The notes under the pieces were generated by a model. That model was not told where the DNA came from and searched no databases. It saw only the letters and a list, made by a program, of their open reading frames with translations. Positions 21,901 through 31,242 of a DNA stretch of 64,000 nucleotides are shown in pieces; position 1 is the first letter of the stretch; each line of letters begins with the position of its first letter. Position numbers and translations under genes: made by a program. Source of the DNA: Microvelia longipes (Eukaryota > Arthropoda > Insecta > Hemiptera > Veliidae). Location: NCBI GenBank assembly GCA_018340805.1, contig JACMZG010001908.1, positions 51,148,035 through 51,212,034 on the forward strand. Reading direction: 5' to 3'.

Positions 21901-24900
21901 GGAAACATAAAAAAGTAATAATTTGTTATACTTCCAAAGCCATCCTGCAAGCAAGCTAAGTTGTTACTGGTATTTCGTAAATCCAAATCAGTTGAATTTT
22001 GTCTCGAAGTAAAAATCGGATTAACCTTATCGGATTCGGATTCGCTATTGGCCGAACTCATACTCAAATATTTGAGGAATGAAGAGATTCGGATTCGCTA
22101 TTGGCCGAACTCATACTCAAATATTTTAGGAATGAAGAGATTCGGATTCGCTATTGGCCGAACTCATACTCAAATATTTGAGGAATGAAGAGATTCGGAT
22201 TCGCTATTGGCCGAACTCATACTCAAATATTTGAGGAATGAAGAGATTCGGATTCGCTATTGGCCGAACTCATACTCAAATATTTTAGGAATGAAGAGAT
22301 TCGGATTCACTATTGGCCAAACTCATACAAATATTGAGGAATGAAGAGATTCGGATTCGCTATTGGCCGAACTAATACTCAAATATTTGAGGAATGAAGA
22401 GATTCGGATTCGCTATTGATACTCAAATATTAGGAATGAAGAGATTCGGATTCACTATTGGCCAAACTCATACTCAAATATTTGAGGAATGAAGAGATTC
22501 GGATTCGCTATTGGCCGAACTAATACTCAAATATTTGAGGAATGAAGAGATTCGGATTCGCTATTGGCCGCACTCATACTCAAATATTTGAGGAATAAAG
22601 AGATTCGGATTTTCCATTGGCCGAATCCGGATTCGGTCTCAACACCACGAACTTGCTTCACTTGTCCTCTGAATATTAAAATTACCAAATTTATATTGTA
22701 GAAGATCTTCGGACTCGCTTTATTCGTCCTCAGACATTAGAACTTCCGTTATGTTCCCAGTGGTTTTAGCCCGTATCGAGTGCTGACTATACCTTAATGG
22801 GTATCAAGATATTGTCAGCACTCGATACGGCTTAACATTAGAGATCAAACATAAACCGTAAATATATTTGCTGTATTTCAACAAAACTGAATAAGTATAT
22901 TCATTAGGTATAACGAAACATTTGTACTATATTTCAACTTAATTGGATTTTTACAGTTTTTTAAAAAACGTATACAAGTAAGACAAAAAATGAACTAATG
23001 CTGATAATGAGATAAAACTTATGTATATTACCCATATTGAAATAAAAGTTAAAACGAATTTCCACTCTTATCAGAGAAATTCGAATTTTTCACTCTTTAT
23101 CTTTTGATTTTTAACGATTCTTAAAAAAACTTAATTCTCGTTTTCAACATAATTCAAGTTTTTTTATCTTGAATTCTTAAATTCAAGATAACGAACCAAT
23201 GCAAATTATGATATGCAACAAGCCAAATTTGTTGTTTTTATATATGTATAGATGCGCGACAAATTTCAAATCAATGCTAATTTTTTTCTGCGTTTTACGA
23301 ATTTTAAAAATATTTTTTGACGTCAATATTGATGTAACCATCAATATTGACGTCAAAAAACATGTTAATGTCATCATACAAAAATTATTTTCCGGATAAC
23401 CCTAGAAAGATTTTTTTTCGGATAAACCATAGGATTATTTTTACTACCAAGTTTCAACTGTCTAGCATAAACACTCGATAGATAGATAAAAATATATACT
23501 CACTCATGCAGACTGAATACTTTGCAGAAACTGCTCAGGAAGTCTTAAAATCTTCTGCAAGGGATGGTTTAGTTGAAATTTTGGTTTCGGATTTTTCGTT
23601 CAAACATAATAATTTTCCTAATAACTACAGTATAAATAAGGAAAAGTAAAAAAAAGACATCTAAAAGTAGAAGAATAAATAAAGGGGGGGGATTTATAAA
23701 TATAAATAAAAATCTATTTTAGGATATAAGTTATTCTAATAAAAAAAACGAGATGAAAATAAAGTCTTTATTTTCACAATTTATATTTAACTTGGGGTCA
23801 GAACTTCCACCCCACAAGTTAGAAAACTAAATTTATACATATATTTTTACTTTTTTTATTTATACTGTAGGTATAAAGGAAAAGTATTTGTATGCAATGA
23901 AAATCCGGAACCGGGATTTCACATAAAATATGTTTTAGGTGTTTTCAAGACCTCCTGAGTAGGTTTCACCAAGTTATTTGTCCATAAGTGTGAATAGTTC
24001 CTGGTTAGTTTATACTAGAGTGCCTGTATAATCAATGATTATACAGGCACTCTAGTTTATACTAGAGGGTTAAAACTTGGTACAAAGTTCAATCTAATTT
24101 TAAATACGCAGTCTGGAAAACATTTTTCACGTTAATAACCAACATTAGTGACTCAGCAAAATAACGAAAATTTATAAAACGCGTAAACATTTATGGATCA
24201 ACATGAAATTTAACACACAGGTAGTCATATATAAGACTAATTAATGTGCTAAGTTTTATCTTATTATCAACATTAGATCAATTATTATTGACAATGTTGA
24301 TTGACATGTCTAAGATAATGAGGTGGCCTTGTAAATCTGATTGATTTACAATTTGATATTTGAGTGTTGTTTTTGTTTGATTTCTAATATTTAGCAGCAT
24401 TGAGCGAGGTTAATACCTTGATGGCTGATCGCTGGGTATAATACATATATTTCAATGTCTGAGGACGAGGAAATCGAATCCGAAGCTATATGGATTATAT
24501 GATTTTCCTATTCTGGGAAAGAGCGAAGCTGGGTTTTCAATTTGCTTTCAAAAGGATTTTCATTTATTCTGTTGTTAAATAATAATAATTTATACCTGGC
24601 TATTTTTAATATGGACGACATAGATGATGCGTGTAATATAACAGCGTAGTTACATAGTTTAATATTTTATATTTTTATTTACATCGATAAAATATGCCTA
24701 AAATAAATTAATATATATTTTAGATATAAAATATATCTAAAATATATATTATATATACCTTATATAGCCAAAATTGTTGAGTGGTGGAATGGATATTATA
24801 ACAGTTTATAAACTGGCGCTTCATGGCAATACTAAGATAAAGTAATTAATAATTAGTATAAATACTCTTATGTTTTTATCATTAATGAACTCTATATTTA

Positions 24901-27900
24901 GAAAAGACACTAGAAGTAGAATTAGAAAATAAACTTTAAAACTGGGACTCATCTAGATATTCCAACGTCTTTAGCTACATATTTAAGGTGTCCTTTTTAT
25001 TATTTCTTTTTGACTAATTTAACATAATATTCTCGAATAGTTTTACTCTTGAGTTAACATTTAAAATATAATATTAATCTTGGCTGCAATAACTCGATTT
25101 CATTTTTTTTTTATAACTCGATTTCATTTTATCAGTTATTTTTCAGTTATTCAGTTATTTTATTAGTTATTTTTCAATAACTCGATTTCATTTTTATCTT
25201 GGCTGCAATAACTCGATTTCAGAACTTATATTTTTCAGTTATTTTTCAGTTATTCAGTTATTTATTAGTTATTTTTCAATAACTCGATTTCATTTTATCT
25301 TGGCTGCAATAACTCGATTTCAGAACTTTTGCTGTGAAAGTTATGTCCTCGTATTCTGTTTAACAAATTTTCGCTACAGGGAAATATCGATTAACATAGT
25401 AGTTGCATGATTTACAATTAATTAAATATTTAATTTTGTTGTAGGATCTGACACACCAGGTTCGACAGAGTGTTCGTCAAGTCTTTTGTTCTCACAGTTA
25501 GATTTGTTAGAAGCAACTCATAGAGGACTTCATAAATTTGTGCCTAGACATAGAGATGAAATGGAAGTGGAAATAGGTGATCCTATATATGTACAGAAAG
25601 AGGCTGATGATCTCTGGTGTGAAGGTGATTGTGAAATTCTTAATAGTTTTATAGAAGCGCAGTTAGTTGGTGCGGATTGTTTTGAATTAGGTTACTTCGT
25701 AAATAAGTGTATACCATATTTAGGGACATAAAGATTCGGCGATTGATGACGTTGTGACGTCACTAAATGAAGATTGGCTTGGTAGAAACAAGATTAAGCA
25801 ATCAGACTTAATTATATTGTTTGTTATGAGCCAAATTAACACTTTTGTAAATTAAATTACTCACTTTTGTAAATTAAATTACTTACTTTTGTAAATTAAA
25901 TTACACACTTTAGTAAAGAAGTAAAACTTTTCAACTAAACTTCCGTGTCGAATGTTCTCTAGAAGGTTGTTTCTAGTCAATAGTTGGCTTTGAAGTTTGC
26001 ATTTCGTCTTTCATCCAAACATTTTATGTTCAAACCTGATTAGGCGTCCAAGATAATAGGTTAAAATTAATCCTACGAAATGTACTTTAGGCTGGGCTCA
26101 AGCGATGAAGCCTTTAAATGGCTTCGTTAAATAATACTTAATGAATGCATCGGCCAAAAGACAGAAGCACTAGTTATTGCGAAATTGAAAACTACAGCCA
26201 AATGGCTGATTTCTCAAATAGTCATTATGATAACTCAAATAATGACGATTCTTCTATCTTCTTTTTGCTTATGACAATCCAAAAAGATAGGCTTTGTTTG
26301 TTATCAAAGATATTCTGTGACGATACTATGAATCGTTGTGTTTAAAATTAGGATATCCTCTTTCAAGGAATTCTTGGATGACGACAAGACCAATTATTTC
26401 TAACTTAATTTAAGTTGGCGACCTTCTTAAATTTAAAATTTTCAGGAGTCAACTTAAGGACAGGACGTCAAGGCATATTTCCATCAGCTTATGCCGTCGA
26501 TACGGAATACGACGAGTTCGTCTCGGCCACTCCTAAAGTTAAAAGAGAAAGATATTTATTGGGTTATCTTGGGTCCGTAGAGACGACACAGCATAAAGGC
26601 ACCAAGGTGCTGACGGCTGCTGTCGCCAAGATCTCATCTGCTAACCACAAACCTCATCAAACTATACTAGAAATATCTGATCAAGGATTAAGACTCGTTG
26701 ACAAATCAAGACCAAATAAGGTATTTATTAATCAATTAATGTTCTCATTGAATTGATGCTTTACGATACGGTGTTATTATCATGATAATAAGATGAGTCA
26801 AGATAGATGGTAATTTTGACTGCTATCCACTGTGAGAAGCATCTTTTTTAATGTCGATTATCATAAAAACACTATAATAATCGGTATATAAAGTCTTTCC
26901 ACAGTGTTTACTAATTTAATCAAAATTTCCTCCTTCAACCTAAACGGTCATCATTAGTGCCAAAAAGTAAAAAGGACGTGAAAAATACGAAGAAAAATCT
27001 CGATAAATACTTTTATTTTTTTTAGTATTAAGTTATTGTTGTGATTTAGTTTTGTATTTGTATGACGTATTGTATCTAATCATGTTAGCTTTTGACAGTA
27101 AATTATATTCTATTCTATCCATGATAGTAGGTAAAGACTAAAAAGGAGTAACAATACAAGATAATACCAATAAATTGAAACACAATTTAACAAACCAGGG
27201 AGAAGAATATACATTTCATCTATTTCCACCTGATGGTGGAAAATTTCAGATGCACCAACATTAAATCTTCAAAATTATTGGAAAGCATGGTCCTAGACTT
27301 TCGAAAATGTTCTCTACACCCTAGCATTGACTATTGCAAGTTCAAATTTACCATTATTATTTTGGTAACTATTACCCAAGTATGGTAATTATGTTACTAC
27401 TTTTAGTAACTTTAAAAAGTTTAATTAGAACATACAATAATCTTGCTTATTTTTAAATTTGTATTGAATTCTAATAATCATGATGTCAATACATCTATAT
27501 TATTGTAATTTTTCATAAAGCTGTTGTTTGACATGTATCATAGATTTTTGTTCAAAATAATTTTATTTCATGAGGTTTTGAACAACAGCACCTAATTGAA
27601 GCTGTGACACTTCCAGACCCCTTTTCACTGTGTTATTTTACCTAAGTCCTTCCTCTAAGTACAAGTCTTTTTGGTGCATCTAAAATTTTCCACCTTGTAT
27701 ATTCCTTTTTCTAATTTGCAGGTGTGTCTTGTGATACACCCACATCTTTTTGTTCCACATGATTAACGCACACTAGTTTAGTTCATACCGAACCTTTGTA
27801 TCACATCTTGAAAATGATGAATCTTTGAATATTCGTGTTGAAAGTTAATGTATGCTGTTTTGCACCAAGAATTTATAATATGCCTTTATGAGGTAATTTC

Positions 27901-30900
27901 AGGAAAGCCTTAGCTTTCATGATTTTCTTTAAACTTAAAAAATGATTAACTCTCATTCCAAGCCTTAATCGTCTGTAGTTGTAGTTTTAGCGCAATCAAA
28001 CCAAAGAATACATAGATAAAAGAAAAGGTTAGTTCCGTACCCAGTCAACAGGAGCGCTAGCGTATGATTTGGTAGTTTCGCCGTGCCAACTACGAGAACG
28101 GGCCACTGTCGTTTTTTTAGCGAACTAATTCTGGCACAAAACTAATATAATTCCAATATTTTCTTTATTTTTCTTTAATTTCAAGTAGATAATGTTGTTA
28201 AAATGATAAAGAACGATATGATTTCATAATACCATCTTAAAAAAGTGGGAAGAAATTTATAGTAAGGAGAGTTAGTTTCAGAGGTGCCACCGTGTTCACT
28301 CTCACCTTCTGTCTTAAGCTCTCGTATACCTTCCGACATTCTATACCTAAAATATTCTTTGGTTAAAGCATAGAAACTTTAAAGAGTTATAACATATATG
28401 ATGGATTGAGCTGTGGAGTGCTATGATAAGAAGAAATAAAACTAAACAGTTTTCGTCTCTCCACTCATTATAATTACTAATAACAAAGCCGACTTTCAAC
28501 CGTTAACGGTCATCATCAGTGCCTACATAACAAACAAAATAAATGAACAAGATAAAATACATGAAGAGTTAAAAAATAAAACAAAAACTACAAAACATTA
28601 AACATATCAAAAACTTAAAACAAAACCTACCGGTGATTATTAAGAAAGTAGATCAGTAGTCTACCAGTGAGTCTAATGGTACAAACTTGACTGAAGGACG
28701 GGGCGCCTTGACTATAGCTTGTACACACACATATTATTTCCTCTTAGTTATAACATACTAAAACGGCTAGCTGAATTAGTCGTAGATTACTGGTTCCATT
28801 AAATTAACGTATGAGTTAGTCCTAAGTGGCGTGGAATCAGGATCAGAAATAGGCCTTGTGTTTATAAATGAATGTCGGATGATTACCTTAAAACGGCAAT
28901 ACTACCTTTTAAGAAGTAATTGTCCAACATTCATTTATCTTAACCATAGAGTTACACACAGCTACAAATCAGTTGACAGCGTGGGAAAATAATGCCAGGG
29001 AGCCAATGAGGTTATTCCTGGATGTTAAACTGCGCCCACCATTTCAAATTGGACCAACCTTATTGGTTCTTCAAAACTATTTTCCCTCGCTATCAACTTT
29101 GTGTTAAGCTATAATAGTCTTAACTAATACCTACAAAATTTTCACAAATACTAGAAATTAATTATGTATAAGCAGCAAAATTATTCATAGCAAAAATCAT
29201 TATTACCCATATTTTGTAACACGTATGACGATATTTGTTGTGCAATCAGTCGAGGGACGGTCCATGTCTGGACTATTTCTACTCTCTAAAAAACGTATCA
29301 TTTTGTGCATTTCATCCTCGAGATCACAGGTACATTTTATTTCCTTATTGTTTTATTCCCTCCCTAATTGATGTTACGCATGTTAAGATAAGTAATTATG
29401 TTTTATAACAAAGTTTTATAACTTGGTGTTTATGTTTTAAAGTATTTGATGGTATGTCATACGTCCAAAAACAGTAATAAATTCTAAGTTATAGTTCTAG
29501 CTTTGTCGGCCATAATGCTTGGATATTAAAAATCAATATTTTTTTAAATGGCGATCAATTAAAAAAATTAATTTTTGAGGATTTATATCTTTTAGATGAA
29601 CATTTTAGTCAAATTTCATCTTGATTAGTCAAATTTTTGATTAATCATTACTATTTAAAATGTTTGTTGACACAGCAGAAAAGGTTATCGTGGATTAAAA
29701 ACTATTTTATATCGTGAAGCATAATTAGACCTAATGACTGATTTTTGTATCAAGTGTCTTCTCTCTAGCATAAACACAGTTATGTATCGAAATACCATGA
29801 CGATGCTCTTTTCGTAGAACATGATATCTGCTCGTTAGACTGTTTTTCCATTACCAAAGAAAACTGATATTTCAAATAGAATAAATAAAACTAAACCATT
29901 ACATGAATGTTTGCAGGTATTTAGGATTTATAACGAAGCATCCCACGCTCCAGCGATTCGCTTGCCACGTCTTCCAAGGATCAGAATCCACCAGGCCTGT
30001 CGCCGAAGCAATAGGGTAATTAACACTTGGTTTTTTTCTACAATATTTAATAAAATCACTTATAATAAACCTACTTGACTTAGGACTTTCTCTCTTTTAA
30101 GGGAGTGTAAATTTACTCAAATTTAAATGCCTCTGCCTTTGACCCATTGAGTAACGTAATTAAATCTGAGATATTATTTGTATACAAAACCTTAGATACA
30201 ACTACTGCACTAAATCTAAGATATTATTTGTATACCAAACCTTAGATACAACTACTACAGTAAATCTAAGATATTATTTGTGCCATACCTTAGATACAAC
30301 TACTACAGTAAATCTAAGATATTATTTGTATACCAAACCTTAGATGCAACTACTACACTAAATCTAAGATATTATTTGTATACCATACCTTAGATACAAC
30401 TACTACACTAAATGTAAGATATTATTTGTGCCATACCTTAATACAACTATACACTAAATCTAAGATATTATTTGTATACCAAACCTTAGATACATACAGT
30501 AATCTAAGATATTATTTTGTATCAATCCTTAGATACAACTACTAACAACTAAATCTAGAATATTATTTGTATACCAACCTTAGATACAACTACTACAGTA
30601 AATCCTAAGATATTATTTGTATACCAAAACCTTAGATACAACTACTACAATAAATCTTAGATATTATTTGTATACCAAACCTTAGATACATACAGTAAAT
30701 CTAAGATATTATTTGTATACAAAACCTTAGATACAACTACTACACTAAATCTAAGATATTATTTGTATACCAAACCTTAGAACTTGAAATTTTGAAAAGC
30801 CCATAACCTCGCTTTAATGACTGATCCCTGATCTAACTACTGATTTAGAACAAATAAAAATATTCTCATTTAATTATTTTATTTACAGGAGGGCATTCGA

Positions 30901-30961
30901 AAGGTTTTACCAGAAGTTTATTGAGACTGCTTACCCTACAGAGGATATTTATATAGAATAA
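14395..30961 (+). CDS. Aplip1 (JIP1): JNK-interacting protein 1 scaffold, JIP1/APP-like-interacting protein 1; 9 coding exons
   Basis: Cytoplasmic scaffold that gathers the JNK kinase module and links cargo such as APP-like receptors to kinesin-1. Exons 14395-14477, 16293-16445, 19701-19819, 21690-21887, 25445-25624, 26446-26720, 29250-29329, 29917-30015 and 30889-30961 join in phase to 1260 nt (419 residues) with no internal stop. Domains: acidic N-terminus starting [12 protein letters not shown]-docking motif [15 protein letters not shown] (about 104-118); Ser/Pro-rich linker; SH3 from [12 protein letters not shown] (about 209-265); PTB from [12 protein letters not shown] (about 275-412) with [11 protein letters not shown] and FACHVF; C-terminal YPTEDIYIE, the kinesin light chain binding tail. 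Shorter than the roughly 490 residues I recall for Drosophila, mainly in the linker. Exon 4 has two usable in-frame donors. Homology is from memory; splice sites are read directly. Confidence 0.93.
15429..15532. repeat. (TA)n microsatellite
   Basis: About 100 bp of nearly pure TA, in JIP1 intron 1. Confidence 0.9.
15842..15930. repeat. Compound (AT)n(GT)n microsatellite
   Basis: About 31 AT repeats (15844-15904) followed by about 13 GT repeats (15905-15930), in JIP1 intron 1. It creates the spurious Tyr-Ile and Thr-His open frame on the opposite strand. Confidence 0.95.
16293..16445 (+). CDS. Aplip1 (JIP1): JIP1 coding exon 2
   Basis: Acceptor GCTGTTTACAG, donor ATCAG/GTACTT. 153 nt encode [19 protein letters not shown] and an acidic stretch ending DYDSAVFTI. 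Phase 2 in and out. Confidence 0.88.
16844..19033 (+). mobile_element. 2.19-kb insertion, Helitron-like candidate
   Basis: It lies precisely between A (16843) and T (19034) of the 25-bp minisatellite, starts TTGAACGAACG and ends CATTACTAG. Insertion between A and T without target duplication and a CTAG 3' end fit Helitrons. However, the 5' end is not TC and I see no strong hairpin just upstream of the CTAG. GTGAGTTCTT occurs near both ends. The interior has a 420-bp-spaced duplicated segment (about 16975-17230 and 17395-17640, each with AAAATGGC and GCGGACCGGATAAAA), GTTT-type microsatellite DNA, and the satellite array below. Confidence 0.5.
17690..18915. repeat. Higher-order satellite: ~22 units in a 3-unit, ~164-bp period
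   Basis: Each 52-58 bp unit has the fixed core CTAGCGAGCGAAGCGAGCC and AATATAAGCAA, with one of three alternating linkers: TTTTTTACAATATATTTCA, TATTTTTAACGTTGTATTA and TTTTTTACTATGCTTTAATA. The same linker returns every 163-167 bp (for example near 17768, 17931, 18095, 18258, 18425 and 18588). The order loosens in the last units, and the final units carry core mutations. Confidence 0.9.
19146..19700. other. JIP1 intron 2, 3' part
   Basis: No element or exon is recognised between the minisatellite and exon 3. Confidence 0.5.
19701..19819 (+). CDS. Aplip1 (JIP1): JIP1 coding exon 3 (JNK-docking motif)
   Basis: Acceptor CATTTACAG, donor C/GTATAG. 119 nt encode [20 protein letters not shown] and then [19 protein letters not shown]. 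Basic residues followed by L-P-E-I fit a MAP-kinase docking (D) motif. Phase 2 in, phase 1 out. Confidence 0.9.
19820..21689. other. JIP1 intron 3, with a diverged direct duplication
   Basis: The open frame at 20295-20477 has no support as an exon. Two diverged copies of a ~145-bp segment (about 21045-21120 and 21190-21272) share TCTAGACGTCyAAGTTTAAA and GATTAGATTCC-like stretches. Otherwise nothing recognised. Confidence 0.45.
21690..21887 (+). CDS. Aplip1 (JIP1): JIP1 coding exon 4, two possible ends
   Basis: Acceptor TATTTTCAG; encodes [20 protein letters not shown], then [18 protein letters not shown]. Donors at 21828 (CAG/GTAACT) and 21888 (ACAG/GTTAGT) both leave phase 1 and differ by 60 nt, adding [21 protein letters not shown] third GT at 21754 gives the wrong phase for exon 5. 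Bases 21772-21803 match the unit of the minisatellite in the following intron. Confidence 0.82.
22032..22634 (+). repeat. 53-bp minisatellite in JIP1 intron 4, sharing sequence with exon 4
   Basis: About 11 units containing GGATTCGCTATTGGCCGAAC, then TCATACTCAAATATTTGAGG and AATGAAGAGATTC. 53 bp is not a multiple of three, so it is not a protein repeat. ACTCATACTCAAATATTTGA and the following GG(A/G)ATGAAGAGA match exon 4 positions 21772-21803, with one mismatch. Some units carry small deletions (for example near 22420). Confidence 0.92.
22635..22833. repeat. Family D-like fragments and a hairpin
   Basis: CTTCGGACTCGCTTTATTCG and a second similar block (CACTTGTCCTCTGAATATTA) resemble the GAGTCCGAA/GGACGAG blocks of family D in reverse. 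At 22772-22787 and 22814-22829 a perfect 16-bp inverted repeat CGTATCGAGTGCTGAC encloses 26 bases. Confidence 0.55.
23313..23360. repeat. Perfect 22-bp hairpin with two CRE (TGACGTCA) sites
   Basis: Arms TTTTTTGACGTCAATATTGA TG (23313-23334) and their exact complement (23339-23360) around a TAAC loop. Each arm contains TGACGTCA, the full cAMP-response element consensus. It lies in JIP1 intron 4. Binding is inferred from the motif only. Confidence 0.85.
23846..24535 (+). mobile_element. Family D element, copy D2 (degraded)
   Basis: Shares with D1 the order of blocks: TTATACTGTAGGTATA, GGAAAAGTATT, CCGGAACCGGGATTTCACA, TTTTAGGTGTTTTCA, GCAGCATTGAG, CTGAGGACGAG and GAATCCGAAG. The right terminus is not clear. 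A hairpin insertion lies at 24014-24056. Confidence 0.6.
24014..24056. repeat. Hairpin inserted in D2
   Basis: Arms ACTAGAGTGCCTGTATAAT and their exact complement with loop CAATG. AGTTTATACTAGAG is present on both sides (about 24007-24020 and 24053 onward), so the hairpin sits between 14-bp direct repeats. Confidence 0.75.
25080..25325 (+). repeat. ~120-bp tandem duplication in JIP1 intron 4
   Basis: CTTGGCTGCAATAACTCGAT and TTATTTTTCAGTTATTCAG blocks recur in the same order, with TAACTCGATTTCATTTT as a shorter internal repeat. The array ends about 120 bp before exon 5. Confidence 0.8.
25445..25624 (+). CDS. Aplip1 (JIP1): JIP1 coding exon 5 (start of SH3)
   Basis: Acceptor TTGTTGTAG, donor GAAG/GTGATT. 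Encodes [40 protein letters not shown] and [19 protein letters not shown]. Phase 1 in and out. ALYDF-type SH3 features are replaced by the JIP-specific HKFVPRH and the acidic RT loop. Confidence 0.92.
25831..25912 (+). repeat. ~24-bp tandem repeat, 3-4 units
   Basis: ACTTTTGTAAATTAAATTAC is repeated three times, plus a partial unit. It lies in JIP1 intron 5. Confidence 0.85.
26446..26720 (+). CDS. Aplip1 (JIP1): JIP1 coding exon 6 (end of SH3, start of PTB)
   Basis: Acceptor AAAATTTTCAG, donor AATAAG/GTATTT. Encodes [19 protein letters not shown], completing SH3, then [29 protein letters not shown] and [15 protein letters not shown] of the PTB domain. Phase 1 in, phase 0 out. Confidence 0.93.
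26928..26962 (-). repeat. Dispersed motif Q, copy Q1
   Basis: The minus strand reads GGCACTAATGATGACCGTTT then AGGTTGAAG. It is a diverged relative of Q2 and Q3, in JIP1 intron 6. Confidence 0.5.
27203..27712 (+). mobile_element. Possible inverted-repeat element R in JIP1 intron 6
   Basis: The left end has AGAATATACA, then GGTGGAAAATTTCAGATGCA and CCAA. The right end is the complement: TTGGTGCATCTAAAATTTTC and CACCTTGTATATTCCT. About 510 bp, non-coding; no target duplication established. Confidence 0.5.
28484..28523 (-). repeat. Dispersed motif Q, copy Q2 (stem-loop)
   Basis: The minus strand reads GGCACTGATGATGACCGTTA, then ACGGTTGAAAGTCGGC. ACCGTTAACGGT is a perfect palindrome, so a GACCG/CGGTT stem can form between CTGATGA and GAAA. 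An A-rich tract with AATAAA-like words follows on the plus strand. Confidence 0.6.
28970..29099 (+). mobile_element. Short fold-back MITE family I, copy I2
   Basis: Left CAGTTGACAGCGTGGGAAAA; right, diverged complement TTTTCCCTCGCTATCAACT. The interior has CCAATGAGGTTATTCC and CCAACCTTATTGG, as in I1. It lies in JIP1 intron 6, about 150 bp before exon 7. Confidence 0.75.
29250..29329 (+). CDS. Aplip1 (JIP1): JIP1 coding exon 7 (PTB)
   Basis: Short 80-nt exon found from phase and homology: acceptor GTGCAATCAG, then [20 protein letters not shown] and FHPRDH, donor CACAG/GTACAT. Phase 0 in, phase 2 out, as exons 6 and 8 require. Confidence 0.92.
29917..30015 (+). CDS. Aplip1 (JIP1): JIP1 coding exon 8 (PTB)
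   Basis: Acceptor TGTTTGCAG, donor ATAGG/GTAATT. Encodes [20 protein letters not shown] and [12 protein letters not shown]. Phase 2 in and out. Confidence 0.93.
30162..30782 (+). repeat. ~50-bp minisatellite in JIP1 intron 8
   Basis: About 12 units of AATCTAAGATATTATTTGTA, TACCAAACCTTAGATACAAC and TACTACAGTA, with small indels. Each unit contains ATCTAAG and CTTAGAT, which can pair within the unit. The array lies about 100 bp before the terminal exon. Confidence 0.92.
30889..30961 (+). CDS. Aplip1 (JIP1): JIP1 coding exon 9 (terminal, kinesin-binding tail)
   Basis: Acceptor TTATTTACAG, then [20 protein letters not shown] and IYIE, stop TAA at 30959-30961. The stop lies inside an AATAAA hexamer (30957-30962). 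Confidence 0.93.
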
Positions 30962-31242
30962 ATTTCAGTTACATCACTGTTTCCTGTTATTAGCTGCAGT
31001 GTTGCCATCAAAACCTATGTTTACGAACAAACCAGAATATTTTGTAAATGTATATATCTTCAAAACCCTTAACTCGGATAAGTTACCTTCTAAGTAAAGA
31101 TTACCATTGTCTGTAGATTGCTGTATCACTAGAAATACCCTGAATCCTGGTAAAATAATTATAAAAAGTAATAATAATCGTGCCATGTTGATTTGCCGAC
31201 TCTGGTTAAACTACTATGCCGCAAGTCAACACTAGTTGTTCC

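Noticed and set aside
21961..22188. 75-residue frame with repeated [14 protein letters not shown]-like peptides
   Set aside because: It is produced by the 53-bp minisatellite, whose period is not a multiple of three, and lies in an intron.
26145..26345. 66-residue frame in JIP1 intron 5
   Set aside because: No splice sites in the right phase, and exons 5 and 6 join directly to complete the SH3 domain.
30162..30782. Second CRISPR-like periodic array
   Set aside because: Whole units are tandemly repeated with no unique spacers; it is an intronic minisatellite.
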